A stretch of DNA of 64,000 nt. Origin: Ursidibacter maritimus (GTDB lineage: Bacteria; Pseudomonadota; Gammaproteobacteria; Enterobacterales; Pasteurellaceae). A program made the position numbers and the translations under genes. The notes beneath the pieces were generated by a model. That model did no database searches, was not told the DNA's origin, and was given only the letters and a program-made list of their open reading frames with translations. Below, piece by piece: positions 1-10,502 of the stretch (within the stretch, counting starts at the first letter, position 1; every line of letters begins with the position of its first letter). The DNA lies in the NCBI RefSeq assembly GCF_009761395.1, contig NZ_LEKN01000037.1, positions 1 through 64,000 on the forward strand, given 5' to 3'.

Positions 1-19
1 CAAATTTTTCTTTAGACAT
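1..19 (-). CDS. tuf: Elongation factor Tu, 5' end only
   Basis: Only the first six codons lie in the window, reading MSKEKF on the minus strand, which is the canonical EF-Tu start. An AAGGAAAC ribosome site precedes the ATG. EF-Tu brings aminoacyl-tRNA to the ribosome. Its place directly downstream of fusA is the usual str operon order (rpsL-rpsG-fusA-tufA). The rest of the gene lies beyond the left edge. Confidence 0.85.
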
Positions 20-43
20 TGCTAATGTTTCCTTTGTTGATAT

Positions 44-68
44 TCCGTAGTGCGAAATACACTACGGA
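44..68 (-). other. Hairpin between fusA and tuf
   Basis: Perfect 9-bp inverted repeat (TCCGTAGTG / CACTACGGA) with a 7-nt loop. On the transcribed minus strand no T-run follows, so it is unlikely to be a strong terminator. It may be an mRNA processing or stabilising hairpin between fusA and tuf. A T-run does follow it on the plus strand. Confidence 0.5.
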
Positions 69-87
69 TTTTTATTTAACTAATAAA

Positions 88-2190
88 TTATTTTTTACGT
101 GCTTCAATTACTGCAGCAGCAACGCTTGATGGTGCTTCAGCATATTTCAATGGTTCCATTGAGTATGATGCACGACCTTGAGTTTGTGAACGAAGATCTG
201 TTGCATAACCAAACATCTCTGAAAGTGGAACTTCCGCATTGATTTTAACAACAAATTCGTTTGCTTCTTGACCGTTTACCATAGCACGACGACGGCTTAA
301 GTCACCGATTACATCACCAACATAGTCAGGTGGAGTTTCAACTTCTACCTTCATAATTGGCTCAAGTAGAACTGGGTTTGCTTTTGCGAACGCAGCTTTA
401 AATGCTAAAGACGCTGCAAGTTTAAACGCTAATTCTGATGAGTCAACATCGTGGTATGAACCGAAGTGTAAACGTACACCTAAATCTACTACTGGGTAAC
501 CTGCTAATGGACCAGATTTAAGCTGTTCTTGGATACCTTTATCAACTGCTGGGATATATTCACCAGGAATTACACCACCTTTGATTTCGTTTACGAACTC
601 ATAGCCTGGGCCTTCAGCATCTAATGGGTATAAGTCGATAACAACGTGACCGTATTGACCACGACCACCAGATTGTTTTGCGTGTTTACCTTCAACATCA
701 TTAACACGAGTACGGATAGTTTCACGATAAGATACTTGTGGTTTACCGATGTTCGCTTCAACTTTGAATTCACGTTTCATACGGTCAACGATAATATCTA
801 AGTGTAACTCACCCATACCTGAGATGATAGTTTCGCCTGACTCTTCATCTGTGTGAACACGGAATGAAGGGTCTTCTTGAGCAAGACGACCTAATGCAAG
901 ACCCATTTTCTCTTGGTCTGCTTTAGTTTTTGGTTCTACTGCAACAGAGATCACTGGCTCTGGGAATTCCATACGCTCAAGAATGATTGGTGCATCAATA
1001 GAACATAATGTATCACCTGTACCAACATCTTTTAAGCCGATTGCAGCTGCGATATCACCCGCACGAACTTCTTTGATCTCTTCACGTTTGTTTGCGTGCA
1101 TTTGAACGATACGACCAAAACGCTCACGTTTTTGTTTCACAGAGTTCATTACTGTGTCACCAGAGTTAATTACACCTGAGTACACACGGAAGAAGGTTAA
1201 GTTACCTACGAATGGGTCTGTTGCAATTTTGAATGCTAAAGATGAGAATGGCTCTTCATCGCTTGCGTGACGCTCGCCTTCAGTTTCATCTAAGTTGATA
1301 CCTTTAATTGCTGGGATATCTGTTGGTGCTGGTAAGTAATCAATTACCGCGTCAAGCATTGCTTGAACACCTTTGTTTTTAAATGCAGAACCACAGCAAA
1401 CAGGAATTACTTCACCTGCTAATACACGCTGACGTAATGCAGATCTGATTTCTTCTTCGCTTAATTCTTCACCAGAGAAGAATTTTTCCATTAACTCTTC
1501 TGATGCTTCTGCTGCTGCTTCTACTAAGTTATTACGCCATTCTTCACACGCTTCTAACATATCTGCAGGAATATCTTCATAAGTGAAAGTCATACCTTGG
1601 TCTGCTTCATTCCAGTTGATTGCTTTCATTTTGATTAAATCAACTACACCTTTGAAGTTTTCTTCTGCACCGATAGGAAGTTGAAGAGGAACAGAGTTAC
1701 CGCCTAAACGAGTTTTGATTTGCTCAACAACACGTAGGAAGTTAGCACCTGTACGGTCCATTTTGTTTACAAATGCAATACGAGGTACTTGGTATTTGTT
1801 TGCTTGACGCCATACTGTTTCTGATTGTGGTTGAACACCACCTACCGCACAGTAAACCATTACCGCACCATCAAGAACACGCATTGAACGTTCAACTTCG
1901 ATTGTAAAGTCAACGTGTCCCGGAGTATCGATAACGTTGATACGGTGTTGTGGATATTGTTGTGACATACCAGACCAGAACGCTGTTGTTGCAGCTGAGG
2001 TGATTGTGATACCACGCTCTTGTTCTTGTTCCATCCAGTCCATCGTCGCTGCACCATCGTGTACTTCACCGATTTTGTGACTTACACCTGTGTAGAAAAG
2101 GATACGCTCAGAGGTAGTTGTTTTACCTGCGTCGATGTGAGCACTAATACCGATGTTACGATAGCGCTCAATAGGAGTTACACGAGCCAT
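88..2190 (-). CDS. fusA: Elongation factor G
   Basis: GTPase that drives translocation of tRNA and mRNA on the ribosome and helps ribosome recycling. The 700-aa length is normal for EF-G. The G1 loop AHIDAGKTT is at residues 17-25, followed by G3 DTPGHVDF and G4 NKMD. The C-terminal domains IV-V include [15 protein letters not shown]. Third gene of the str operon, after rpsG with an 85-nt gap. The start [14 protein letters not shown] matches the family start, with an AAGGTAATAAT ribosome site. Confidence 0.98.
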   Translation of the reverse strand: MARVTPIERYRNIGISAHIDAGKTTTSERILFYTGVSHKIGEVHDGAATMDWMEQEQERGITITSAATTAFWSGMSQQYPQHRINVIDTPGHVDFTIEVERSMRVLDGAVMVYCAVGGVQPQSETVWRQANKYQVPRIAFVNKMDRTGANFLRVVEQIKTRLGGNSVPLQLPIGAEENFKGVVDLIKMKAINWNEADQGMTFTYEDIPADMLEACEEWRNNLVEAAAEASEELMEKFFSGEELSEEEIRSALRQRVLAGEVIPVCCGSAFKNKGVQAMLDAVIDYLPAPTDIPAIKGINLDETEGERHASDEEPFSSLAFKIATDPFVGNLTFFRVYSGVINSGDTVMNSVKQKRERFGRIVQMHANKREEIKEVRAGDIAAAIGLKDVGTGDTLCSIDAPIILERMEFPEPVISVAVEPKTKADQEKMGLALGRLAQEDPSFRVHTDEESGETIISGMGELHLDIIVDRMKREFKVEANIGKPQVSYRETIRTRVNDVEGKHAKQSGGRGQYGHVVIDLYPLDAEGPGYEFVNEIKGGVIPGEYIPAVDKGIQEQLKSGPLAGYPVVDLGVRLHFGSYHDVDSSELAFKLAASLAFKAAFAKANPVLLEPIMKVEVETPPDYVGDVIGDLSRRRAMVNGQEANEFVVKINAEVPLSEMFGYATDLRSQTQGRASYSMEPLKYAEAPSSVAAAVIEARKK

Positions 2191-2275
2191 TATTATTACC
2201 TTATTTGGAATCTAATGTGAATTTATTTATATAGTAAGAGGCTTCATCACAAACTTTGAGATGAAGCCTACAAAA

Positions 2276-2761
<486 letters not shown>

Positions 2762-2875
2762 TTATAAATCTTCAGGATATCCAAAACTCATCTTGCGTGA
2801 TAATTATCACATTTGACTGGAGTTTATGGTTTAAATATTAAATTTAGACGTTTGGCCTTACTTAACGGAGAACCA

Positions 2876-3253
<378 letters not shown>

Positions 3254-3320
3254 TTAAGCTCCAGTTAAAATTAAAAAATTACAAAAAAGCCTCTCGCCTT
3301 TATAGACAAAAGGACGCTAA

Positions 3321-3349
3321 ATTATAAAGAAATTACGATTCCTAGTCAA
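3321..3349 (-). promoter_or_regulatory. Promoter of the str operon
   Basis: On the minus strand TTGACT and TATAAT are separated by exactly 17 nt, pointing at rpsL. This is a near-consensus sigma-70 promoter, with an expected start of transcription near 3314 and a leader of about 65 nt. Confidence 0.8.
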
Positions 3350-3387
3350 GAATAAGAAAATTGATAAAGTCAATTACCTTCCTAATC

Positions 3388-3512
3388 AACAGGCAACAAC
3401 TCATCTCTAAACTTATCATACCCCTCTGGTGGAGCAAATTTTCCCCTCATACTCTGCTTTTTCGGGGGCAAGCGTGTCAAGCTCAAGGATATTGATCACT
3501 ACGATTAGGTCA
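3388..3512 (-). pseudogene. Decayed gene fragment, copy 1 of 2
   Basis: Gene-free stretch between rpsL and metJ. On the minus strand it reads, with one frameshift, as the tail of a protein containing KAEYEGK and then FRDELLP. A diverged second copy at 10310-10443 reads KAEYGRK and then FRDELLL. At DNA level the copies share CTCATCTCTAAA and CATACTCTGCTTTTT. The family is not recognised. This is most likely a remnant of a small gene that existed in several copies. Confidence 0.4.
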
Positions 3513-3552
3513 TAAAGTTAAGAAAATGCGATCTTCCCCTGATCAGTAAAAG

Positions 3553-3576
3553 AGATACCTAGACGTCTAGATTGCG
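3553..3576 (+). promoter_or_regulatory. Tandem Met boxes before metJ
   Basis: A perfect MetJ operator unit, AGACGTCT (3561-3568), is flanked without gaps by the imperfect units AGATACCT and AGATTGCG. Contiguous 8-bp units are how MetJ dimers bind cooperatively with S-adenosylmethionine. The array is about 65 bp before the metJ start, which suggests autorepression. Confidence 0.75.
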
Positions 3577-3641
3577 ATATAAGTCAGTTTTTATTAGAAT
3601 ACCGCCTAATTGTTATTTTAGATCGGGAATAGTGGGAAACT

Positions 3642-3959
3642 ATGGCAGATTGGAACGGCGAATATATTAGCCCTTATGCAGAACACGGTAAGAAAAGTGA
3701 GCAAGTAAAGAAAATTACGGTATCTATTCCCGTAAAAGTATTGGAAATTTTAACCAATGAACGCACTCGCCGCCAAATTCGTAATTTGCGCCACGCAACA
3801 AATAGCGAATTATTGTGTGAAGCCTTTCTACACGCCTTTACTGGACAGCCTTTACCGACAGATGACGACTTAATGAAAGAACGTAGCGATGAGATCCCAG
3901 AAGAAGCAAAAGCCAAAATGCGAGAAATGGGGATTGATCCTGACAAATGGAGTTACTAA
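3642..3959 (+). CDS. metJ: Methionine repressor MetJ
   Basis: Ribbon-helix-helix repressor that uses S-adenosylmethionine as corepressor to shut down methionine biosynthesis and uptake genes. The length of 105 aa is that of E. coli MetJ. The N-terminal beta strand [20 protein letters not shown] and the helix [20 protein letters not shown] are clearly conserved. Met boxes lie upstream and a strong terminator follows, so metJ is probably transcribed alone and is autoregulated. Confidence 0.97.
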   Translation: MADWNGEYISPYAEHGKKSEQVKKITVSIPVKVLEILTNERTRRQIRNLRHATNSELLCEAFLHAFTGQPLPTDDDLMKERSDEIPEEAKAKMREMGIDPDKWSY

Positions 3960-3965
3960 ACAGTC

Positions 3966-3993
3966 TACCCCACGTATGTGGGGTATTTTTTTT
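3966..3993 (+). terminator. Terminator after metJ
   Basis: Perfect 8-bp stem TACCCCAC / GTGGGGTA with a GTAT loop, followed by a run of T residues. The ribosome site of the next gene begins immediately after it. Confidence 0.85.
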
Positions 3994-4004
3994 AAGGAGA
4001 GAAA

Positions 4005-4241
4005 ATGAAAAATATACAACAACAGATGGCTCGAGAAGTCCGTTGGGCCTTTTGGCTAACGTTGATTTATTTGGTTGGTTGGATTGTGTGTGCTTATTTT
4101 TCACCAAATGGTCGTGGTTGGCTTGGTTTTCCGCTTTGGTTTGAATTGGCTTGTGTTTATTTGCCGATAGCCTTTACTTTATTGGCTTATGGGGTCATTA
4201 AAAAAGTCTATAAAGAAATTGTGTTAGACGAAAAACAATAA
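4005..4241 (+). CDS. yhdT: YhdT family small membrane protein (DUF997)
   Basis: 78-aa inner-membrane protein with two predicted transmembrane segments (about residues 13-31 and 44-64) and a short charged tail. The pattern EVRWAFWLTLIYLVGW is typical of the YhdT family. It lies 11 nt before panF, as in many gamma-proteobacteria. By analogy with other small subunits paired with solute:sodium symporters it may assist PanF, but this is inference. An AAGGAGAG ribosome site supports the start. Confidence 0.85.
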   Translation: MKNIQQQMAREVRWAFWLTLIYLVGWIVCAYFSPNGRGWLGFPLWFELACVYLPIAFTLLAYGVIKKVYKEIVLDEKQ

Positions 4242-4252
4242 GAGATGTTGTA

Positions 4253-5689
4253 ATGAATATTGAAATTTTACTTCCGTTAATCGTTTATCTGTTATTTGTG
4301 TTCGGCGTGGCGTTTTACGCATATCGTAAACGTCAAAGCGGTAGTTTTCTGTCGGAATATTACGTTGGCGGCCGCTCAATGTCTGGTTTTGTATTAGCAA
4401 TGACGATTGCGGCCACTTATGTTGGGGCAAGTAGTTTTATTGGCGGGCCTGGTGCAGCTTATAAATATGGGCTAGGTTGGGTATTGCTCGCGATGATCCA
4501 AGTGCCAACAGTGATTTTAACTCTCGGTGCATTGGGCAAAAAATTCGCTATGGTTGCCCGTCAAACAAAAAGTGTGACCGTCAATGATATGTTGATGGCT
4601 CGTTATAAAAGTCCTGTGGTTGTTTGGCTATCAAGTTTGGCTTTATTGCTCTCATTCTTTGCAATGATGGTGGTGCAATTTATTGGGGCGGGGCGTTTAC
4701 TTGAAACAACCCTTGGTATTTCTTATACCACTTCTATTCTAATTTTTGCTTTGACCGTTGGTGTTTATACTTTTATCGGCGGTTTTAGAGCGGTGGTTCT
4801 TACCGATACAATTCAAGGTTTAGTGATGATGATCGGTACAGTATTATTATTAGGTGGGGTTCTTTATACGACTGGCGGAGTGAACAATGCCATTGATCGG
4901 CTTGCTACTATCAATCCACAGTTAATTGAACCTTACGGTATTGACGCACGTCCACTAGACTTTACTTTTATGGCATCTTTCTGGGTGCTTGTCTGTTTTG
5001 GTTTAATCGGATTGCCACAATTAGCAGTCAGGAGTATGGCATATCGTGATAGCAAAGCCTTGCATCAAGCAATGGTAATCGGCACTATCGTGCTCACTAT
5101 CTTGATGTTTGGAATGCACTTAGCGGGTGCATTAGGCCCTGCGGTTACGCCAGATTTAAAAGTGGTTGATCAAGTTATTCCAAGTTTAATGTTACAAGTA
5201 TTACCACCAGTTGTCGCAGGGATATTCCTAGCCGCACCAATGGCTGCGATTATGTCATCTATTGACTCAATGTTAATTCAAGCTTCTTCAACCATAATTA
5301 AAGATCTCTATTTGGCTCTTCGTCCAAATAAGGCGGTAAATGAACACAAGGTTAAGTGGCTCTCAACCGCAACCACCTTGTTACTAACTGTACTTGTGGT
5401 GGTTTCAGCAATCAATCCACCTGATATGTTGATTTGGTTAAACTTGCTTTCGCTTGGCGGGTTAGAAGCAACATTCCTTTGGGTAATGGTACTCGGTTTA
5501 TACTGGGATAAAGCGAGCGCAATAGGGGCTATCTGCTCAATGGTTGCAGGGCTTGGTAGCTATGTGTTAATGACTACTTTCTCTATTAAAATTTTGAGTT
5601 TCCACGCTATTGTTCCATCGTTAATTATTGGGCTAGTTGCCTTCTTGATCGGTAATACATTCGGTGGCAAAAAAGCAACGAATGCTTAA
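4253..5689 (+). CDS. panF: Sodium/pantothenate symporter
   Basis: Solute:sodium symporter family permease that imports pantothenate, the precursor of coenzyme A. The 478-aa length is close to E. coli PanF (about 483), with about 13 hydrophobic segments. The conserved early segment GGRSMSGFVLAMTIAATYVGASSF carries the family's sodium-binding region. The adjacent yhdT supports the PanF assignment over other family members. Confidence 0.92.
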   Translation: MNIEILLPLIVYLLFVFGVAFYAYRKRQSGSFLSEYYVGGRSMSGFVLAMTIAATYVGASSFIGGPGAAYKYGLGWVLLAMIQVPTVILTLGALGKKFAMVARQTKSVTVNDMLMARYKSPVVVWLSSLALLLSFFAMMVVQFIGAGRLLETTLGISYTTSILIFALTVGVYTFIGGFRAVVLTDTIQGLVMMIGTVLLLGGVLYTTGGVNNAIDRLATINPQLIEPYGIDARPLDFTFMASFWVLVCFGLIGLPQLAVRSMAYRDSKALHQAMVIGTIVLTILMFGMHLAGALGPAVTPDLKVVDQVIPSLMLQVLPPVVAGIFLAAPMAAIMSSIDSMLIQASSTIIKDLYLALRPNKAVNEHKVKWLSTATTLLLTVLVVVSAINPPDMLIWLNLLSLGGLEATFLWVMVLGLYWDKASAIGAICSMVAGLGSYVLMTTFSIKILSFHAIVPSLIIGLVAFLIGNTFGGKKATNA

Positions 5690-5703
5690 TTACCCCAATA
5701 AAC

Positions 5704-5750
5704 AAGCGGTGAGATCTTTGCAAAACTTTGCAACAATCGCACCGCTTTTT
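5704..5750 (+). terminator. Terminator built from two inverted uptake cores
   Basis: AAGCGGTG (5704-5711) pairs with CACCGCTT (5740-5747), followed by T residues. The left arm belongs to an ACAAGCGGT uptake sequence with a TTTGCAA tail. It sits in the short gap between convergent panF and pepO. The loop is long (28 nt), so termination efficiency is uncertain. Confidence 0.5.
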
Positions 5751-5769
5751 ATTTGCTTGCAGCTAGAAA

Positions 5770-7797
5770 CTACCAAATCTGAATACGTTCATTGATTGGT
5801 TTAAACATGGCATCGCCTGCTTTTGTACCAAAGGTATTATGGAATCCATTGATATTGAGAACCGTAGCTAATGCTCGATACTCACTTGGTGCGTGCGGAT
5901 CGCTTTTGACTTGGTGGGTGAGCGATTGTACGGTCGCTTTATTTCGCCACGAGCGAGTCCAGCTCATAAAGAAACGTTGATCGGAGCTTAAATTTTCAAT
6001 CAGTGGGGCTTTTCCATTCTCTTTTTCATATAATTTTAAGGCATCGTAAGCAATACTTAGCCCACCCAAATCGGCAATGTTTTCACCTAAGGTAAAACGC
6101 CCGTTTACAAAGACATTTGGTGCGACTTCAAATTTATCAAACTGTGCCACAAGCTGATCGGCAAGGGCTTCAAATTTTTGACGATCTTCTTTTGTCCACC
6201 AATCTTGTAAATTTCCATCGCCATCAAATTTAGAACCACTATCATCGAAACCGTGTGTAATTTCGTGTCCAATAATAGCTCCGATTGCCCCAAAGTTTAC
6301 CGCAGGGTCAGCGTGAATATCATAAAGTGGTGCTTGTAAAATACCCGCAGGAAAAACAATGCGGTTCATCAATGGGCTGTATGAAGCATTTACCACTTGT
6401 GGCAACATTCCCCATTCATTTAAATCAACAGGTTTGCCAATTTTATCAAGGGCTTCTTGGTAGTTCCACGCTGCGACTTTGCGTAAGTTGTCGTAGAGTG
6501 TTCCGCCTTCCGCAAGGGATTTCAGCTGTAGCTTGCTGTAATCTTTCCATTTATTTGGGTAGCCGACTTCGGTTATAAATTTATCTAATTTCACTTTGGC
6601 TTTCGCTTTGGTTTCAGGCGACATCCACGTTAGATTATCAATGCGATGGTGATAGGCTTTGACTAAATAGCTTGCCATTTCCAATAAGTCTTTTTTCGCA
6701 CTGGTGGGGAAGAATTTTTCGACATAAAACTGGGCAAACTCTTGCCCGACTTGCCCATTGATTAAGCGTAATGCTCGCTTATCTAGTGGGCGTTGTTGTT
6801 TTTGCCCCACTAATTTGTGGCGATAAAACTCAAAATGAGCATCTTCCAAGGTCTTATTTAAGTAAGGTGCTGCATCTGACATCGTGCGGAAACGCAAGTA
6901 ATCTTTAATTACTGATAAGTTTTGCGGGTTAATTAGGCGGTCAAATTGTTTTAAAAAATCAGGCTCCCAAACAATCACTTCATCGGTATTTACGCCAACA
7001 GCTTTAAGATAGTTCGCCAAATTGATATGGCGGCTTTGGTTGGCTAACTCACTGACTTTTATCGGGTTATAGCGTTTTTGAATATCTCTACGTTGCTCGT
7101 TAGTAAAGAGCGTTTGAGCAATAGACTTCTCAAAATTGACAATCTCTTTTGCTTTTTGCTTAGGATTTTTTACCTCTGCAAAGGCTAACATTTGGCTAAT
7201 ATAGTCTTGATAAAGTTGTAACGTTTTGCGGTTTTCTGGCGTGTCTTTTTGGAAATAATCGTTACTTAACCCTAAATCGGCGTTACTAAAATAGATCGCA
7301 TTTTGGCGAGAATTTTTGAGATGAGCAAAAACAGACCAACCAAATAAAACGTCATTACCTTGTTGGGTTTCTGCAATTAGGTAACGTTCTAAATCTGTAA
7401 AATTTTGGATTTGATCGATTTTGGTTAAATCCGCTTGAATAGGGGCTAAACCTGATTTTTCTCTTGCAGATAAATCAGTGTAACTTTCATAAAGTGCTTT
7501 AAGGCGTTGAGCTTTTGGGTCATTTGCAAGTTTTGGATCGAAAATCACCGCTTGTAGCAATTCTACTGAGCGTTTCTCATTAAGTTCATTGAGTTCAGCT
7601 AAAGTCCCCCACGATGTTCTATCCGCAGGAATTTGAGCCGTCGCCAGCCATTTTCCGTTTACATAGCGATAGAAATCCTGTTGCGGTGCAACTTGTGGAT
7701 CAACCCCTTCCATTAAAGTACTTTGATAGGTTTTCGGGCTACAAGCCGTCATCGCAACAGAAAGAGCGGTTACACTGAATAAAAATGGTTTTTTCAT
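5770..7797 (-). CDS. pepO: M13 family zinc metallopeptidase, lipoprotein
   Basis: Neprilysin-like endopeptidase that cleaves short peptides, 675 aa. The N-terminus is a lipoprotein signal with a lipobox ending at Cys19 (VAMTAC), so it is probably anchored in the envelope. The zinc motif HEITHGFDD (HExxH) is present, and GENIADLGG supplies the third zinc ligand glutamate. Both M13 domains appear complete. Its natural substrate here is unknown. A hairpin separates it from hemH upstream. Confidence 0.93.
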   Translation of the reverse strand: MKKPFLFSVTALSVAMTACSPKTYQSTLMEGVDPQVAPQQDFYRYVNGKWLATAQIPADRTSWGTLAELNELNEKRSVELLQAVIFDPKLANDPKAQRLKALYESYTDLSAREKSGLAPIQADLTKIDQIQNFTDLERYLIAETQQGNDVLFGWSVFAHLKNSRQNAIYFSNADLGLSNDYFQKDTPENRKTLQLYQDYISQMLAFAEVKNPKQKAKEIVNFEKSIAQTLFTNEQRRDIQKRYNPIKVSELANQSRHINLANYLKAVGVNTDEVIVWEPDFLKQFDRLINPQNLSVIKDYLRFRTMSDAAPYLNKTLEDAHFEFYRHKLVGQKQQRPLDKRALRLINGQVGQEFAQFYVEKFFPTSAKKDLLEMASYLVKAYHHRIDNLTWMSPETKAKAKVKLDKFITEVGYPNKWKDYSKLQLKSLAEGGTLYDNLRKVAAWNYQEALDKIGKPVDLNEWGMLPQVVNASYSPLMNRIVFPAGILQAPLYDIHADPAVNFGAIGAIIGHEITHGFDDSGSKFDGDGNLQDWWTKEDRQKFEALADQLVAQFDKFEVAPNVFVNGRFTLGENIADLGGLSIAYDALKLYEKENGKAPLIENLSSDQRFFMSWTRSWRNKATVQSLTHQVKSDPHAPSEYRALATVLNINGFHNTFGTKAGDAMFKPINERIQIW

Positions 7798-7818
7798 TCT
7801 TGATCTCCTTTAAAAAGA

Positions 7819-7872
7819 AAGCGGTAAGATTATCATTATATTTTGCAAAACAATTAGATAATCTCACCGCTT
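7819..7872 (-). terminator. Inverted uptake-core hairpin after hemH
   Basis: Two arms of 16 nt (AAGCGGTAAGATTATC and GATAATCTCACCGCTT) pair with one mismatch around a 22-nt loop. On the minus strand TCTTTTTA follows. It lies between hemH and pepO and probably ends hemH transcription. Confidence 0.65.
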
Positions 7873-7915
7873 GATAGTTCAATATATTAGGGTATCGCTT
7901 ATATACTCCAAATAC

Positions 7916-8875
7916 CTAAATTTTACTTTCAATCAATTTAACCAACGCTTGAATATGATCGGCATTTGCATTAAGAGCAGGAATGTAGCGATAGCTTTCG
8001 CCGCCTGCGTTTTCAAAGTTTTCACGATTTTCTTCTGCGATTTCTTCTAAGGTTTCAAGGCAGTCAGCCGAAAAACCTGCACAAATTACCGCAACTTTTT
8101 TCACATTTTGGCTTGGGAAATTTGCTAAGGTTTCATCGGTGTAGGGTTGTAGCCACTCTTCATCGCCGAAACGAGATTGAAACGATAAAAACCACTGTTT
8201 TTCGGTTAAACCCAGTTTTTCTGCCACGAGTTTTGCTGTTTCTCGGCAGTGCGATGCGTAAAAATCCCCTTCGGTTTCATAACGTTTTGGAATACCGTGA
8301 AAAGAGAACAACAGTAATTCATCATCAGCTAATTCAATGCTATTGGCTAAGGCTTGGATATAGAGTGGATTATCGTGATAGCTATGAATAAACTCAAACG
8401 GCACTACTTTTTTATGGGCAGTTAATGCTTTTGCAAACGCATCAAACACTGATGCAGTAGTGCTTGAGCTATATTGTGGGTAAAGTGGCAGCACAATAAT
8501 TTTCTCCACGCCTTGAGCAATTAGGTTATCTACCGCACTTTGCATACTTGGGTTACCGTAGCTCATTCCGAGTTCCACCACGATATTTTTGCCTTTTACA
8601 TCAAAATATTTCTGAATAATACTCTGTTGCTGACGAGAAATTGCCAACAGGGGCGAGCCATTTTCCGTCCAAATAGATTGATAGGCGTGAGCCACTTTAG
8701 GCGAACGTTTTGGCAATACGATAAAGTTTAAAATGGGCAACCATTTCCAACGGGGTAAATCAATTACACGTGGGTCGCTTAAAAACTGTTTTAAATAGCG
8801 TTTTACCGCAGGCGTTGTGGGTTCATCTGGCGTACCTAAGTTGGCAAGTAATACCCCAATTTTGCTTGAATTCAT
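7916..8875 (-). CDS. hemH: Ferrochelatase
   Basis: Inserts ferrous iron into protoporphyrin IX, the last step of haem synthesis, at the cytoplasmic membrane. About 319 aa. Start region [15 protein letters not shown], active-site segment [13 protein letters not shown] with the catalytic histidine, and [12 protein letters not shown] near the C-terminus. Two in-frame ATGs exist, at 8881 and 8875. The second has proper spacing from GGAGA and is chosen. Presence of hemH says nothing about the earlier haem steps, which many Pasteurellaceae lack. Confidence 0.96.
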   Translation of the reverse strand: MNSSKIGVLLANLGTPDEPTTPAVKRYLKQFLSDPRVIDLPRWKWLPILNFIVLPKRSPKVAHAYQSIWTENGSPLLAISRQQQSIIQKYFDVKGKNIVVELGMSYGNPSMQSAVDNLIAQGVEKIIVLPLYPQYSSSTTASVFDAFAKALTAHKKVVPFEFIHSYHDNPLYIQALANSIELADDELLLFSFHGIPKRYETEGDFYASHCRETAKLVAEKLGLTEKQWFLSFQSRFGDEEWLQPYTDETLANFPSQNVKKVAVICAGFSADCLETLEEIAEENRENFENAGGESYRYIPALNANADHIQALVKLIESKI

Positions 8876-8999
8876 TAACATTCTCCAAAAGAATAAGATA
8901 GCCTAGTGTAGCAAGCAAATTTAAGTATAAAAAGTGTTGTTTGGCTATTGCAAAAATTTAATTAAAACAGACCGCTTGCACACCATTGTGTAATGCACT

Positions 9000-9273
9000 A
9001 TTTCAAATTTGTAAGTTTTTCAGCATTTCCTTGACTATCATTTTTTTACAATACGCAAGGTTTAGTTGGCTGTTTTATTATAAGAATAAGATGTGTCTAT
9101 ATACAGAATTAGAACGATATACAAGGCTTCCCACCACATTCAACAACTTTGGGATATGGATAAGGGTATTTTGGCAGTAAGGGCAATATTGGGGGCATTT
9201 TCAAAAACGTAGGTTAAGCATTTTAGTATAAGGCTTGACTACAATTTTCCCAGATTTTTTCCATTACACCTCC
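9000..9273 (-). pseudogene. Possible relic of a small cysteine-rich gene
   Basis: This region fills much of the 8876-9290 gap between hemH and the dapD terminator. On the minus strand a strong AAGGAGGTGTA site precedes an ATG whose frame stops after 13 codons (MEKIWENCSQALY). In another frame the sequence CPQYCPYCQNTLIHIPK suggests a decayed zinc-ribbon segment. No intact gene is visible. I do not recognise the family and the call is weak. Confidence 0.25.
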
Positions 9274-9290
9274 TTATATTGATAGAATAA

Positions 9291-9326
9291 AAAATAGCGT
9301 ATAATCCATCGCCTATACGCTATTTT
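9291..9326 (-). terminator. Terminator after dapD
   Basis: Perfect 13-bp inverted repeat (AAAATAGCGTATA / TATACGCTATTTT) with a 10-nt loop. On the minus strand it is followed by TTATTCT. It begins 28 nt after the dapD stop. Confidence 0.85.
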
Positions 9327-9354
9327 CATAATTGTTGTTTTTCAAAAATTTTAT

Positions 9355-10179
9355 TTATTCTTCAATAGAGCGAAGTAGCTCATTGATACCTACTTTGCCA
9401 CGTGTTTTTTCATCAACTTTCTTCACGATTACCGCACAATATAGGTTATATTTACCACATTTTGATGGTAAGCTCCCTGATACAACAACAGAACCAGCCG
9501 GTACACGTCCGTAGTGAATTTCACCTGTTTCACGATCGTAAATTTTTGTTGATTGACCAATAAATACGCCCATTGAAATTACGCAACCATCTTCAACGAT
9601 AACACCTTCAACAACTTCAGAACGAGCACCAATAAAGCAGTTGTCGCCAATGATTGTTGGATTTGCTTGTAATGGCTCCAATACACCACCAATACCTACA
9701 CCACCAGAAAGGTGAACATTCTTACCGATTTGTGCACAAGAACCTACGGTTGCCCAAGTATCTACCATTGTACCTTCACCAACATAGGCACCGATATTCA
9801 CGTAAGACGGCATTAAAACGGTATTGTTAGCAATGTAAGCCCCTTTACGAACTGTTGCAGAAGGCACGACACGGAAACCTTCTTTTTGGAAACGTGCTTC
9901 GTCATATTCGGCAAATTTAAGTGGAACTTTGTCGTAATATTTTGTTTCTGCCCCATCAATAATTTGGTTATCGTTGATACGGAATGATAATAACACCGCT
10001 TTTTTCAACCATTGATGAGTTACCCAATCGCCATCAATTTTTTCTGCGACACGATATTTACCGCTATCTAACCCTTCAAGAACCTCTTCAACGGCAGCTT
10101 TTGTTTCTGCATCTACTGTACTTGGTGTAATTTCTGCACGACGTTCAAAAGCGGTCTCAATAATTGCTTGTAATGACAT
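9355..10179 (-). CDS. dapD: Tetrahydrodipicolinate N-succinyltransferase
   Basis: Transfers succinyl from succinyl-CoA to tetrahydrodipicolinate in the succinylase branch of diaminopimelate and lysine synthesis. The 274-aa form starting [14 protein letters not shown] matches the E. coli length. The ATG at 10179 is preceded by AAGGAAATGCAA. A longer in-frame extension to 10206 has no family match. The C-terminal half shows the left-handed beta-helix hexapeptide pattern ([20 protein letters not shown]). Confidence 0.96.
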   Translation of the reverse strand: MSLQAIIETAFERRAEITPSTVDAETKAAVEEVLEGLDSGKYRVAEKIDGDWVTHQWLKKAVLLSFRINDNQIIDGAETKYYDKVPLKFAEYDEARFQKEGFRVVPSATVRKGAYIANNTVLMPSYVNIGAYVGEGTMVDTWATVGSCAQIGKNVHLSGGVGIGGVLEPLQANPTIIGDNCFIGARSEVVEGVIVEDGCVISMGVFIGQSTKIYDRETGEIHYGRVPAGSVVVSGSLPSKCGKYNLYCAVIVKKVDEKTRGKVGINELLRSIEE

Positions 10180-10280
10180 TTGCATTTCCTTTTTATAAGT
10201 AAACATAATGATGAACGACTTTTTAGCATATAAGCGGTGGGATTTCTACTAAATTTTACCTATTGCTTTATTTCTATTCA

Positions 10281-10300
10281 GGGCAACTTATATGTTGCCC
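10281..10300. repeat. Short palindrome upstream of dapD
   Basis: GGGCAAC and GTTGCCC flank TTATAT. This is a 7-bp stem of unknown role in the gap between corA and dapD. Confidence 0.35.
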
Positions 10301-10309
10301 ATGTTTCAA

Positions 10310-10443
10310 CCTATTATACCAAGCAATAGCTCATCTCTAAATTCATCCTCCCCTCCAATGTGAGCTTTCCTCCCATACTCTGCTTTTTTCAGTTCACTCG
10401 TGGCACCAATTTCCAAGATAATCTCTGTTACTAAATCCGTAGC
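10310..10443 (-). pseudogene. Decayed gene fragment, copy 2 of 2
   Basis: On the minus strand one open frame without a start reads ATDLVTEIILEIGA, then KKAEYGRKAHIGG, then EDEFRDELLL. It is related to the fragment at 3388-3512. It lacks a start and an N-terminus and is not recognised. A 14-bp imperfect inverted repeat abuts its 5' side. Confidence 0.45.
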
Positions 10444-10484
10444 CTCTGCACTTTACCTTGATAAAAATCAGTTAAGGTGCAGAG
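10444..10484. repeat. Inverted repeat beside the relic, downstream of corA
   Basis: CTCTGCACTTTACC and GTTAAGGTGCAGAG pair at 12 of 14 positions around a 13-nt loop. It lies 18 nt beyond the corA stop. It may end corA transcription, although no T-run follows on the minus strand. It could instead be the end of a former mobile segment. Confidence 0.4.
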
Positions 10485-10502
10485 TTAGTATTTTTATAGT
10501 GA

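Noticed and set aside
2020-2220. Open frames antisense to fusA, rpsG and other ribosomal genes
   Set aside because: They follow the codon structure of the highly biased genes on the other strand, lack ribosome sites and have no protein-like motifs.
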